Shown piece after piece: positions 27,900-36,013 of a stretch of 64,000 nt of DNA; the stretch's first letter is position 1, and each line of letters begins with the position of its first letter. Both the position numbers and the translations under genes were made by a program. This DNA comes from Saccharopolyspora elongata (GTDB lineage: Bacteria; Actinomycetota; Actinomycetes; Mycobacteriales; Pseudonocardiaceae): contig NZ_SMKW01000021.1 in NCBI RefSeq assembly GCF_004348985.1, forward strand, positions 59,892-123,891, written 5' to 3'. Under the pieces are notes generated by a model. That model was not told the origin of the DNA and ran no database searches. It saw only the letters and a program-made list of their open reading frames with translations.

Positions 27900-28205
27900 A
27901 TGAACGCCACTGTGGACGGTGACCAGCCGAAGTCCGAGCCCGCCTCGGCCAAGCAGGCCGCCGCGGAGGCCATCAGCAACTTCCGCGAGGAGATCGACTA
28001 CCTGGACGCCGAGATCCTGCGCCTGGTCAAGCGCCGCGCCGAGGTCTCCCAACAGGTCGGCCAGGCCCGCATGGCGGCCGGCGGACCGCGCATCGTCTAC
28101 AACCGCGAGATGGACGTGCTCGCCCGCTACCGGGAACTCGGCCCGGAGGGCCGCGAGCTCGCGATGATCCTGCTGCGCCTGGGCCGCGGCCGCCTCGGCC
28201 ACTGA
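27900..28205 (+). CDS. Monofunctional chorismate mutase (AroQ fold, small actinobacterial type)
   Basis: 101 residues, rearranging chorismate to prephenate for Phe and Tyr synthesis. The all-helical AroQ pattern is visible: NFREEIDYLDAEILRLVKRR (first helix Arg, Asp and the paired Arg), AEVSQQVGQARMAAGG, then YNREMDVLARYRELGPEGRE and LRLGRGRLGH. The size and sequence resemble the mycobacterial cytoplasmic AroQ-delta enzyme, which has low activity until it binds DAHP synthase; the same dependence is likely but inferred. ATG 27900 has GGAGGAAAA about 6 nt upstream. Expression appears controlled by the leader peptide and attenuator at 27740-27847. Confidence 0.92.
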   Translation: MNATVDGDQPKSEPASAKQAAAEAISNFREEIDYLDAEILRLVKRRAEVSQQVGQARMAAGGPRIVYNREMDVLARYRELGPEGRELAMILLRLGRGRLGH

Positions 28206-28242
28206 CACGACCGTTCCCAGCCCCGTTTCCGACGGCGAACGC

Positions 28243-28273
28243 GCTGGTGGGCAGCCCAGGGCCGCCCACCAGC
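28243..28273. terminator. Bidirectional terminator between chorismate mutase and SDR genes
   Basis: 10-bp perfect arms GCTGGTGGGC / GCCCACCAGC with an 11-nt loop lie between two convergent 3' ends. Confidence 0.7.
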
Positions 28274-28287
28274 TCGACGGGAAGAGC

Positions 28288-29088
28288 TCAGTGCGAGGTC
28301 CAGCCGCCGTCGATCGGGAACGACGCCCCGGTGATCGACGTGGTGCCCGGGCCGCACAACCACACCGCCAGCTCGGCGACCTCCGCCGGCTCCACCAGGC
28401 GCTTGATCGGCGTGCGGGCCAGCAGCACGTCTTCGAGGACCTGGTCCTCCGGCACCCGCAGGAGTTCCGCCTGGTCGGCGATCTGGCGCTCCACCAGCGG
28501 AGTCCGCGCGAAGCCCGGGCAGACGCAGTTGGAGGTCACCCCGTGCGGGGCCCCCTCCAGCGCGGTCGCCTTGGACAGCCCTTCGATCGCGTGCTTCGCG
28601 GTCACGTAGGCGCTCTTGAACGGCGACGCGCGCAGCCCGTGCACGGACGAGATGTTGACGATCCGCCCCCAGCCGCGGTCGTACATGCCCGGCAGCGCGG
28701 CGCGCACGATCCGGAACGGCGCCTCCACCATCACCCGCAGCATCGCGCTGAAGGTGTCGGCGGGGAACCGGTGGATCGGCGCGACGTGCTGGAAACCGGC
28801 GTTGTTGACGACGATGTCCACCCGGTCGCCGAGCGCCGCGGCGGCATCGAGATCGGCCAGGTCGACGATCCTGGCCTCCGCGTCGATCTCGGCCGCGATG
28901 TCCTCGACCTTGGCCGCCCGGTCCACGGCGATGACCTCTGCGCCGGCCGCCGCCAGCCGGCGGGCCACCGCCGCGCCGATCCCGCTCGCCGCACCCGTGA
29001 CGAGTGCTCGCTTGTCCCCCAGATCCAGGCCGTTGGTGCTGGATCGCGCAGAGCTCGCACCAACCGACCCGGCCAACCGATCGCTCAT
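28288..29088 (-). CDS. SDR-family dehydrogenase, probable 3-hydroxybutyrate dehydrogenase
   Basis: 266 residues. Classical short-chain dehydrogenase: cofactor motif GAASGIG (TGxxxGxG type) near residue 31, DLADLDAAAAL, NNAG, catalytic Ser in NISSVHG, YxxxK as YVTAK, and PG/CPGF after it. FQHVAPIHRFP, SPFKSAYVTAKHAI and NCVCPGFARTPLVERQI with the QI/EDQVLEDVLLARTPIKR block are characteristic of D-3-hydroxybutyrate dehydrogenases, which oxidise 3-hydroxybutyrate to acetoacetate with NAD. The first ~20 residues are not conserved; the upstream TAGGTT element 8 nt from ATG 29088 supports this start. Confidence 0.82.
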   Translation of the reverse strand: MSDRLAGSVGASSARSSTNGLDLGDKRALVTGAASGIGAAVARRLAAAGAEVIAVDRAAKVEDIAAEIDAEARIVDLADLDAAAALGDRVDIVVNNAGFQHVAPIHRFPADTFSAMLRVMVEAPFRIVRAALPGMYDRGWGRIVNISSVHGLRASPFKSAYVTAKHAIEGLSKATALEGAPHGVTSNCVCPGFARTPLVERQIADQAELLRVPEDQVLEDVLLARTPIKRLVEPAEVAELAVWLCGPGTTSITGASFPIDGGWTSH

Positions 29089-29096
29089 AGCCTGAG

Positions 29097-29102
29097 AACC
29101 TA
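29097..29102 (-). promoter_or_regulatory. -10 element of the SDR gene
   Basis: TAGGTT on the minus strand, 8 nt before the ATG at 29088, predicting a very short or absent 5' leader. Confidence 0.45.
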
Positions 29103-29307
29103 AGGCGTGAGTCCGGTCTCAATCCAGGGCCAAATCACAACCTTTTCCACCGGCCGCCGCGGCAGTGCGGCTGACCGGGCGTTTTTCGCAGTAGTGCATT
29201 CGGCGGATCTTCCGGCGGCACCCCGGAGCCCCCGGGATTCCGCCCACCCGCGACCCGCGCGCGGCATATCCGGGATATCACCCATACCGGGCACGGCGGA
29301 AACAAGG

Positions 29308-29313
29308 CAGACT
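29308..29313 (+). promoter_or_regulatory. -10 element of the small membrane protein gene
   Basis: CAGACT in AGGCAGACT, 6 nt before ATG 29320; the same arrangement as before the aromatic leader peptide. Confidence 0.45.
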
Positions 29314-29319
29314 GTGGTC

Positions 29320-29637
29320 ATGGGTGTTCTTGCTCTTGTGGCCTTTCTCGTGACGCTGGCCGGGGTGCTCGTCGCCGCCGGGCACGCGGGCTACCTCGCG
29401 ATGCTGACGTCGGCCGCGAAGAAGCGCGCCGGCGGCCAGCCCGCCGTGGACTTCGCCCGGAAGCGGTTCCCGATCGCAGGTGTCGGCCTGGGCGTGACGC
29501 TGCTGGCGCTGCTGATCAGCTCCGGCGACTCGGCCGGGGCGGACATCTTCGCGATGATCCTCGGCGGCGGTGGCGGCGTCGCCTCGCTCAAGGCTCTGCA
29601 GTCGACGCAGAGCAAGTTCCGCAACGGGCAGTTCTGA
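29320..29637 (+). CDS. Small hypothetical membrane protein
   Basis: 105 residues: an N-terminal span (LALVAFLVTLAGVLVAAGHA), a basic loop (SAAKKRAGGQPAVDFARKRF), a second hydrophobic span (GVGLGVTLLALLIS) and a Gly-rich third weakly hydrophobic stretch (FAMILGGGGGVASL). No family is recognised. Good coding-type composition, a -10 element correctly placed for a leaderless transcript and a strong terminator directly after it support a single-gene unit. Confidence 0.75.
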   Translation: MGVLALVAFLVTLAGVLVAAGHAGYLAMLTSAAKKRAGGQPAVDFARKRFPIAGVGLGVTLLALLISSGDSAGADIFAMILGGGGGVASLKALQSTQSKFRNGQF

Positions 29638-29682
29638 TCGGGCGCTCAGCACGCTGAGCAGCCATATGCCAGATCAACATTG

Positions 29683-29722
29683 GGCCTTTCGGTGTACTCA
29701 TTCGCACCGAAAGGCCTCTTTG
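29683..29722 (+). terminator. Strong intrinsic terminator
   Basis: A 12-bp perfect stem (GGCCTTTCGGTG / CACCGAAAGGCC) with a 10-nt loop, followed by TCTTTGG, lies between two same-strand genes. Confidence 0.85.
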
Positions 29723-29774
29723 GTTACCTCGCGTGATTGAGCGACCCCGGACCGGAGTCATTGTGCCCGCCCCT

Positions 29775-29780
29775 TAGGCT
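29775..29780 (+). promoter_or_regulatory. -10 element of the PIG-L gene
   Basis: TAGGCT 6 nt before ATG 29787, predicting a leaderless transcript. Confidence 0.45.
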
Positions 29781-29786
29781 GTGACC

Positions 29787-30512
29787 ATGACCACGTCGCC
29801 GGAAACGTCCTCGACACTCCGCGCCCTGGTGGTCACCGCACACCCCGACGACGTCGACTTCGGGTCGGCGGGCACCGTCGCGTCCTGGGTCGCCGACGGC
29901 GTGCAGGTCGCCTACTGCGTGTGCACCGCAGGTGATGCCGGCGGCTTCGACGACACTCCGCGCGAGGACATGCCGCGCATCCGGCAGGACGAGCAGCGGG
30001 CCGCCGCGGCCGCCGTCGGCGTCTCCGACGTGCGCTTCCTCGGCTACCGGGACGGGCAGGTCGTCGCGGACCTGCAGCTGCGCCGGGACATCACCAAGGT
30101 GATCCGCGAGGTCCGCCCGCACCGGGTCATCAGCCACTCCCCGGAGATCAACTGGGCGCACCTCCCGACGTCGCACCCGGACCACCGGGCCGTCGGCGAG
30201 GCGACGCTGGCCGCGATCTACCCGGACGCACGCAACGGTTTCGCCCACCCCGAGCTGCTGCGGGAAGGGCTGGAGCCGTGGACGGTGCGCGAGCTGTGGA
30301 TGTCGGAGTCACCCGAAGAACGGATCAACCACGCGGTCGACATCACCGATCACTTCGACGCGAAGCTCGCGGCGCTGGCCGCGCACCGGTCGCAGACCGC
30401 ACACCTCGACGACCTCCAGGGCATGATCCGGCGATACCTGGCACGAACGGCCGAGCGGCACGGCATGACCGGTCGACTCGCCGAGGCATTCCACGTTGTC
30501 GACACGTCGTGA
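29787..30512 (+). CDS. PIG-L (LmbE-like) deacetylase
   Basis: 241 residues. Zinc-dependent N-acetyl-sugar deacetylase fold: AHPDDVDFGSAGTVASWVAD carries the HPDD metal/catalytic motif, TAGDAGG follows the next strand, and SHPDHRAVGEATLAAIYPDA carries the third His ligand and the HPDH active-site motif. Relatives include MshB and Mca of mycothiol metabolism, but this sequence matches the general LmbE group and no substrate can be named. The ATG at 29787 is preferred over GTG 29781 because of the -10 element spacing. Followed after 34 bp by the hypothetical membrane protein gene at 30547. Confidence 0.87.
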   Translation: MTTSPETSSTLRALVVTAHPDDVDFGSAGTVASWVADGVQVAYCVCTAGDAGGFDDTPREDMPRIRQDEQRAAAAAVGVSDVRFLGYRDGQVVADLQLRRDITKVIREVRPHRVISHSPEINWAHLPTSHPDHRAVGEATLAAIYPDARNGFAHPELLREGLEPWTVRELWMSESPEERINHAVDITDHFDAKLAALAAHRSQTAHLDDLQGMIRRYLARTAERHGMTGRLAEAFHVVDTS

Positions 30513-30546
30513 ACTCCCCGCGAGTCGCAGAAAGTCGAGATCTCCG

Positions 30547-31491
30547 ATGCACAGCGGCAGAACCCTCGGCTGGAGCGGCCAGCTCGACTGGCCGCCGACG
30601 CCGGAACCGCCCGCGCACGGCCGGCATCGGGCCGGGTCCCCGGTGCCGTGGACGCCGGCGGTCCGCCCGCGCCGGTCGGCGCACGCGCCAGGCGCGCGGC
30701 TGACGACCGACCCGCTGGTCGACACCATGCCGGTGGGCGGGCTGCACAAGTTCGACCTGGGCATGGTCCCGGCGTCGGTCACCCCGCCGCGGACCTGGCG
30801 GCAGGCGGCCTGGTTCGCGATCGCCTCGTCGGCCGCCGCGCTGGGCGGGCTGATGTTCGCCACCACGCTGCTGGCCGACGGGTCGACGACCATCGAGGGC
30901 TTGGAGCTGCCGAGCATGCCCCGCGGGGAGTACCCGCCGGTGCCGCCGACGGATCCGTACTACCTGACGGGCGACCCGACCCGGCCGGAGGCAGTGCGGG
31001 CGACGGGTTCGGTGCAGCCGCTGCCGCCCCTGCAGCCATCGCCGCCGATGGGCACGTCGGCGGGCATCCCGTTCCACCCGAACCCGATCGGCAGCTCCGC
31101 CCCGGGCGCTCCCAGCCTGCCGACCTCCAGCACCACCCCGACGACGCCCAGCCCGACGCGGACGTCGGAGCCGCCGAAGCTGCTGTTCGCCGACACCGGG
31201 CCGGTGAAGCGGCGCGGCGACGAGTACTACGCCGCGATCGGCCGCGGCGACCTGCGAAGTGCGTACGCGTTGACTACCGGGTCGCTGCACGCCGAGGGTT
31301 ACGAGTCGTTCGCCGCGAGGTATTCGGGGGCCAAGTCGGTCGAGGTCGTCGAGAGCTACGCGACCCCGACCAGCACGCTGCACACCGTCCGGCTGACGAT
31401 GGCCGACGGCACGGTGCGGACGCAGCGGCGGGAGCTGCGGTACACGATGGAGGACGAGCCGCTGATCACCTCCGACGAGCGGATCGCCTGA
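30547..31491 (+). CDS. Single-pass membrane protein with extracytoplasmic NTF2-like domain
   Basis: 314 residues. A proline-rich cytoplasmic N-terminus (WPPTPEPPAHGRH), one membrane span near residues 95-117 (AAWFAIASSAAALGGLMFAT), a Pro/Ser/Thr-rich extracytoplasmic linker (~130-220) and a C-terminal globular domain (GDEYYAAIGRGDLRSAYALT, then SLHAEGYESFAARYSGAKSV and four beta strands). The terminal domain resembles in pattern the tails of the protein at 31627 and kinase 34455. No enzyme motif was seen; a binding or sensory role in the wall space is inferred. Confidence 0.7.
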   Translation: MHSGRTLGWSGQLDWPPTPEPPAHGRHRAGSPVPWTPAVRPRRSAHAPGARLTTDPLVDTMPVGGLHKFDLGMVPASVTPPRTWRQAAWFAIASSAAALGGLMFATTLLADGSTTIEGLELPSMPRGEYPPVPPTDPYYLTGDPTRPEAVRATGSVQPLPPLQPSPPMGTSAGIPFHPNPIGSSAPGAPSLPTSSTTPTTPSPTRTSEPPKLLFADTGPVKRRGDEYYAAIGRGDLRSAYALTTGSLHAEGYESFAARYSGAKSVEVVESYATPTSTLHTVRLTMADGTVRTQRRELRYTMEDEPLITSDERIA

Positions 31492-31626
31492 TCACTGCTC
31501 GTGATCCGCTGCTCCGTTCGAGTCCTCGCGCACGCCCCTTCCGGTGAACTCGGTGGCAAGCCTTTCGCGATCCGGACGTCGACGCGGTACGAGTTCTACG
31601 GCGAACTCACGAGGGCGGGCGAGCGA

Positions 31627-32373
31627 GTGCAGCAACATCCTTCGACCAGCAGGCGGCGCGGCGGTGCGGGTGCGGTCACCGTGGCCGAGTTGATCAAGCG
31701 CGAGCCGCTGTCACCGGTACACGAGCGGATCGCCGACGAGCTGCTCAAGGCGCCCGACCCCGCTACCGACGCACCCCCGCTGCGCAGCCGGATCGCCTTC
31801 GGCGTGCTGGGCACCCTGCTGCTGCTCGCGGCCGCCGCGATCGGCGCGAGGCTCGTCGAGCAGCCCGCCGCCGCGCCGCGTCCGGTCGCCTCCGCCGCCC
31901 CGATCAACGGTGTGCTGGCGCTGCGCCCGGATCTGGTCCGGGCGGCCGGCTGGCCGTTCGACGCCAACGGCGGTTTCACCGCGGCGGCCGGTTTCGGTGG
32001 CGCCGACGATGCGCCTGAAGCCGCGGAGCAGGGCACCGCGAACCCCGCGGCCGGCAGCCACGAATCGGCGCTCAACCTGGTCGACGAGTTCTACCGCCGC
32101 CTGGACCACGACCCGAGCTCGGCCGTTTCGCTGGCGGCGCCGGAGCTGCTCGCCGGGCAGCAGGCGGCGCTGGTCGGCGCCTGGCAGGCGGTCGAATCGA
32201 CGCAGCTGCAGGTTCGGACCTACTCGGCCGGGGTGGTGCTGGCCGAGATCAAGGCCCGCTACCCGGACGGTCACCGGGTGGTGCTGCGCCAGCTGCTCAC
32301 CGTCGAATCCGACGCCTCCCCGCGGATCGTCGGGGCCGAACTGCTCGGTGCCCGGCACATCGCGCCCCGATGA
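31627..32373 (+). CDS. Single-pass membrane protein, same architecture as its upstream neighbour
   Basis: 248 residues from GTG 31627; GTG 31681 (before AELIKREPLSPVHE) is an alternative. A basic N-terminus, TVAELIKREP, one span near residues 57-80 (IAFGVLGTLLLLAAAAIGAR), a short Pro/Ala linker, and an extracytoplasmic domain with NLVDEFYRRLDHDPSSAVSL, LLAGQQAALVGAWQAV and three following strands (LQVRTYSAGVVLAEIKARY, HRVVLRQLLTVE). The fold pattern (helix with aromatic pair, AxSLxxP, beta sheet) is that of the NTF2-like tail found next to it and in the kinase at 34455. Function unknown. Confidence 0.65.
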   Translation: MQQHPSTSRRRGGAGAVTVAELIKREPLSPVHERIADELLKAPDPATDAPPLRSRIAFGVLGTLLLLAAAAIGARLVEQPAAAPRPVASAAPINGVLALRPDLVRAAGWPFDANGGFTAAAGFGGADDAPEAAEQGTANPAAGSHESALNLVDEFYRRLDHDPSSAVSLAAPELLAGQQAALVGAWQAVESTQLQVRTYSAGVVLAEIKARYPDGHRVVLRQLLTVESDASPRIVGAELLGARHIAPR

Positions 32374-32840
32374 ACCGTGACCGGCCGCGCACAACAATGC
32401 GGCAACGACCCGAGCCCTCCTGAAACGCCCGCCGCCGTACCGGGATGAACCGGACGCACCGATATCGTTGCCCGGCGCAACCGGTGTGCCGCTCGCTCGG
32501 GGCGTCGCCCGCGGCCCCACAGGACCGACATCACCAGCGGAAACGACTGTGAGGAGAATCCGGTTCGGCCGACCGCGCGGGAGCGCTGGCGTACCGTCGA
32601 ATCCGGTTGCACGGATCTTTCGACTTCGGGCCTACGCCGACCTGGCGTCGGCTAGGCTCCCGTATCGCGGTTGGGTTCGAGACGTTCGACGAGCCCGAAC
32701 CGCGAGGAGAACGTGTACATGTCGGAGGGCCGGAGCCGGTCCGCCAAATCCGCCGATGTTCGGTGGGGCCGTACCCGGGACCATTTTTCCCGGGATTCGC
32801 GGTGCCTGCTGAGCATCGATAGCAGTACGGGGAGACGTCG
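32374..32840. other. 467-bp intergenic region upstream of the first kinase gene
   Basis: No convincing gene. It holds a hairpin CCCGGGA (32774-32780) / TCCCGGG (32788-32794) with a T-rich loop, about 45 bp before the kinase start. The long frame at 32468-32812 is Arg-rich and looks non-coding. Confidence 0.5.
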
Positions 32841-34250
32841 GTGAGCGACGAAGGTCGCCTGGTCGCCGGACGCTACCGAGTGCAGCGACGCATCGGCAGT
32901 GGCGCGATGGGCGTGGTGTGGGAGTGTGTCGACGAACGCCTGCACCGCACGGTCGCGGTCAAGCAGTTGTTGCTGCAGCCCGGATTGGATCCGGGTGAGG
33001 CCGAGGAAGCGCGGCAGCGGGCAATGCGGGAAGGCCGGATCGCGGCCCGACTCCAGCACCCGAACGCGATCTCGGTCTACGACGTGGCCGAGGACGAGGG
33101 TCAGCCGGTCCTGGTCATGGAGTACCTGCCCTCCGTCAGCCTGGCCGGGATGATGTCCGATCACGGGCCGCTCCCGCCGCGCGAGGTGGCGCGGATCGGC
33201 GCGCAGGTCGCTTCGGCACTGGGTGCGGCGCACGCCGCCGGTGTCGTGCACCGCGACATCAAGCCCGGCAACATCCTGCTCGGCGACAACGGTCAGGTGA
33301 AGATCACCGACTTCGGCATCTCGCGGGCCCAGGGCGACGTGCAGGTCACCAAGACCGGGATGCTCGCGGGCACGCCCGCCTACCTCTCGCCCGACGTGGC
33401 GATGGGCCAGGAGCCGACGCCCGCGTCCGACGTGTTCTCGCTCGGCGCCACGCTGTACGCGGCGATCGAGGGCCACCCGCCGTTCGGGCTCAACGAGAAC
33501 ACCCTCGCGCTGCTGCACGCGGTGGCGGCCGGGAAGATCGAACCGCCCCGGCAGGCCGGCCCGATGGCACAGCCGCTGATGGCGATGATGGCCGCCCGCG
33601 TCGAGGACCGGCCGGACATGGCGCAGGTCCGGGACATGCTGCAGTCGGTCTCCGACGGCGGCTCGGTGACGTCGATCCCGACCATGGCAGCGCCGATCCC
33701 GCCCGCGCTGGCGCCGGAGTCCAGCCAGCCCGAGCTGGCCCCGACCAGCGTCGTCGGCTCGCAGGGCACCACCGTCGCGTACTACGAGGAGGAGCCCTAC
33801 TCGGAGCAGTCGTACGAGGACGCCACCTCGTACATGGGTTCCGACACCCGCGGCGATGCGGCGATCTACGAGAAGCCGCGCAAGAGCAAGCGGCCCGTGG
33901 TGATCTCGGGCATCGCGCTGGTGGCTGTCGCGGTGATCGCGGTCCTGGTGACCTCGGCGCTGATGAACAGCCAGAAGCCGCCGGAGACCACTGGGAACCC
34001 GACGACCTCGGAGATGAACCCGCTCCCGCCGCCGGTGGTGGAGACGACCTCCGAGCAGGAGCCGACCAACACGCGGACCAACTCGCCGTCGACGAAGACC
34101 AACACGCCGCCGACGACGACGAAACCGACGACGCAGACGCAGCAGCCGACGACGAAGCCGACGACTAAGCCGACGACTAAGCCGACGACTCCGCCCTCGG
34201 ACACCCAGGACGAGCCGACGACCGAGCCGACCGGCGGCACCGAGGAATAA
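32841..34250 (+). CDS. Transmembrane Ser/Thr protein kinase with Thr/Pro-rich tail
   Basis: 469 residues from GTG 32841 (GGGGAGA 5 nt upstream). Cytoplasmic kinase domain residues ~12-270: P-loop IGSGAMGVV, Lys41 in VAVKQ, HRDIKPGN catalytic loop, DFGIS, and the activation-loop VTKTGMLAGTPAYLSPD, where Thr residues would be autophosphorylated. The APE motif reads SPD, a conservative Glu-to-Asp change. Residues ~350-373 form the membrane span (VVISGIALVAVAVIAVLVTS). The extracytoplasmic tail is ~95 residues of Thr/Pro/Lys repeats (PTTKPTTKPTTKPTT) with no folded domain and no PASTA repeats. Confidence 0.93.
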   Translation: MSDEGRLVAGRYRVQRRIGSGAMGVVWECVDERLHRTVAVKQLLLQPGLDPGEAEEARQRAMREGRIAARLQHPNAISVYDVAEDEGQPVLVMEYLPSVSLAGMMSDHGPLPPREVARIGAQVASALGAAHAAGVVHRDIKPGNILLGDNGQVKITDFGISRAQGDVQVTKTGMLAGTPAYLSPDVAMGQEPTPASDVFSLGATLYAAIEGHPPFGLNENTLALLHAVAAGKIEPPRQAGPMAQPLMAMMAARVEDRPDMAQVRDMLQSVSDGGSVTSIPTMAAPIPPALAPESSQPELAPTSVVGSQGTTVAYYEEEPYSEQSYEDATSYMGSDTRGDAAIYEKPRKSKRPVVISGIALVAVAVIAVLVTSALMNSQKPPETTGNPTTSEMNPLPPPVVETTSEQEPTNTRTNSPSTKTNTPPTTTKPTTQTQQPTTKPTTKPTTKPTTPPSDTQDEPTTEPTGGTEE

Positions 34251-34454
34251 CGAGATCCGGTCGCGTACCCGCGCTGGCCGGGGTGTTCACCGCGAGGTGG
34301 GCGCCCCGGCCACGTGCATGTCCGGGCGCGGGCGTGCCCAGGGTGCGGCCGGGTACGAGACACCCAGTAACGTTGAACACCGTCGAGTGAAAGCTGGCCA
34401 CGGGGGTCCGGTCAGTACTGTCCAAGCAGGCTCAGCCAGTACCAGGAGACACCG

Positions 34455-35972
34455 GTGAGCGCCGAAGGTCGTTTGATCGCGGGCCGGTACCGCTTGCAGC
34501 AGCAGATCGGCAGCGGCGCCATGGGCGTGGTGTGGCAGGCCGTTGACGAACGCCTGCACCGCACGGTCGCGGTGAAGCAGCTGCTGCTTCAGGCCGGCTA
34601 CACCCCCGAGGAAACCGAGGAAGCCCGTCAGCGGGCGATGCGCGAAGGCCGCATCGCCGCCCGATTGCAGCACCAGAACGCGATCGTCGTGTTCGACGTC
34701 GCCGAGGACGAGGGCCAGCCGGTCCTGGTCATGGAGTACCTCCCGTCGCGAAGCCTCGCGTCGGTCATCGACGAACAGGGCGTGCTGCCACCGCTGCAGG
34801 TGGCCAGGATCGGCGTGCAGGTGGCCGGGGCGCTGGCCGCCGCGCACATGGCCGGCATCGTGCACCGCGACCTCAAGCCGGGCAACATCCTGCTCGGCGA
34901 CAACGACATCGCGAAGATCACCGACTTCGGCATCTCGCGCGCCATCGGCGACGTCGCGGTCACCAAGAGCGGCATCCTCGCCGGCACCCCGGCCTACCTG
35001 GCGCCCGAGGTGGCGCTCGGCCGCGACCCGGCGCCGGCGTCCGACGTGTTCTCGCTGGGCTCGACGCTGTACGCGGCGATCGAGGGCGGGCCGCCGTTCG
35101 GCGTGGACGAGAACGCGATCAGCCTGCTGCACCGGGTGGCGCGCGGGCAGATCGAGCCGCCGCAGCAGGCCGGTCCGATGACCCCGGCGCTGATGCAGCT
35201 GCTGCGCCCGGACCCGGTCGACCGGCCGACCATGGCGCAGGCCCGCGAGCTCCTGCAGGCCGTGCTCGACGGGCGGCCGATCCCCAACGCTTCGCCGAAC
35301 GGGGGCTGGCAGCGGCCGACCGCCGCAGCGCCGCGCACGCCTCCGGCGGGCAACCGGATGGGTCCGCCGCCGAGCGCCAACCCGCCCACGCGCGTCGGCG
35401 CCGCAGTGCAGGCGGCGGAGCCGGCGCGGCGCAACTACCGCCAGGTGGCGCTGTGGGTGGTGGCGATCATCGTCGCGGTGCTCGTCGGGGTGCTCGCCGC
35501 GAACGCCTTCGGCGACGGGGCTCCGCCGGAGCAGCCCGGCCCGGCCACCTCGGCGCAGTCCGCCCCGCAGACCCAGCCGACCAGCACCACGCCGACCACG
35601 TCGGCCGCGCGGACGACGTCCGCGAAGCCGACCACGACCAGCCCGACGACGTCGAACTCCGCGGGGCAGCCGTCCAAGGAGGAGGTCGTGGACGTGGTGC
35701 GCGATTACTACTCGCTGGTGCCGAAGAAGCTGGATCAGGCGTGGGAGCTGCTGGGCCCGAGCCTGCAGTCGCAGGGCAAGGACGGCTACGAGAGGTTCTG
35801 GAAGTCCATCGACGACGTGAAGATCATCGGCGAGCCGGTGATGTCCGGGTCCAACGTGATCGTCACGCTGCAGTTCACCAGGGGCAACAGCAAGATCACC
35901 GAGACGCACGCGCTCGGCATGGTGGCCACGCCGGATGGCGACGTGCTGATCAACACCGACCGCCGCAGCTGA
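34455..35972 (+). CDS. Transmembrane Ser/Thr protein kinase with extracytoplasmic NTF2-like domain
   Basis: 505 residues from GTG 34455 (AGGAG 7-8 nt upstream). The kinase domain closely resembles its upstream neighbour (MSAEGRLIAGRYRLQQQIGS, Lys in VAVKQLLLQ, HRDLKPGN, DFGIS, LAGTPAYLAPE with intact APE), evidence for tandem duplication. A Pro-rich juxtamembrane stretch leads to one span near residues 331-353 (VALWVVAIIVAVLVGVLA), then a Thr/Ser/Pro linker and a C-terminal folded domain (VDVVRDYYSLVPKKLDQAWE, LQSQGKDGYERFWKSIDDVK, NVIVTLQF, INTDRR). The domain could sense a ligand outside the membrane. The two kinases differ mainly here. Confidence 0.93.
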   Translation: MSAEGRLIAGRYRLQQQIGSGAMGVVWQAVDERLHRTVAVKQLLLQAGYTPEETEEARQRAMREGRIAARLQHQNAIVVFDVAEDEGQPVLVMEYLPSRSLASVIDEQGVLPPLQVARIGVQVAGALAAAHMAGIVHRDLKPGNILLGDNDIAKITDFGISRAIGDVAVTKSGILAGTPAYLAPEVALGRDPAPASDVFSLGSTLYAAIEGGPPFGVDENAISLLHRVARGQIEPPQQAGPMTPALMQLLRPDPVDRPTMAQARELLQAVLDGRPIPNASPNGGWQRPTAAAPRTPPAGNRMGPPPSANPPTRVGAAVQAAEPARRNYRQVALWVVAIIVAVLVGVLAANAFGDGAPPEQPGPATSAQSAPQTQPTSTTPTTSAARTTSAKPTTTSPTTSNSAGQPSKEEVVDVVRDYYSLVPKKLDQAWELLGPSLQSQGKDGYERFWKSIDDVKIIGEPVMSGSNVIVTLQFTRGNSKITETHALGMVATPDGDVLINTDRRS

Positions 35973-35981
35973 CCCGGCCTA

Positions 35982-36008
35982 GCGCCGCCCGGGAGTTCCG
36001 GGCGGCGC
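35982..36008. terminator. Bidirectional terminator between kinase and LysR genes
   Basis: 11-bp perfect arms GCGCCGCCCGG / CCGGGCGGCGC with a GAGTT loop between convergent 3' ends. Confidence 0.75.
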
Positions 36009-36013
36009 GCCGG

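Noticed and set aside
27597..28208. 203-residue minus-strand frame over the chorismate mutase gene
   Set aside because: Antisense to the strongly supported AroQ gene and its leader; no domain recognised.
32468..32812. Plus-strand frame upstream of the first kinase
   Set aside because: Arg/Pro-rich with many Cys, no ribosome site; overlaps the hairpin region of the kinase leader.
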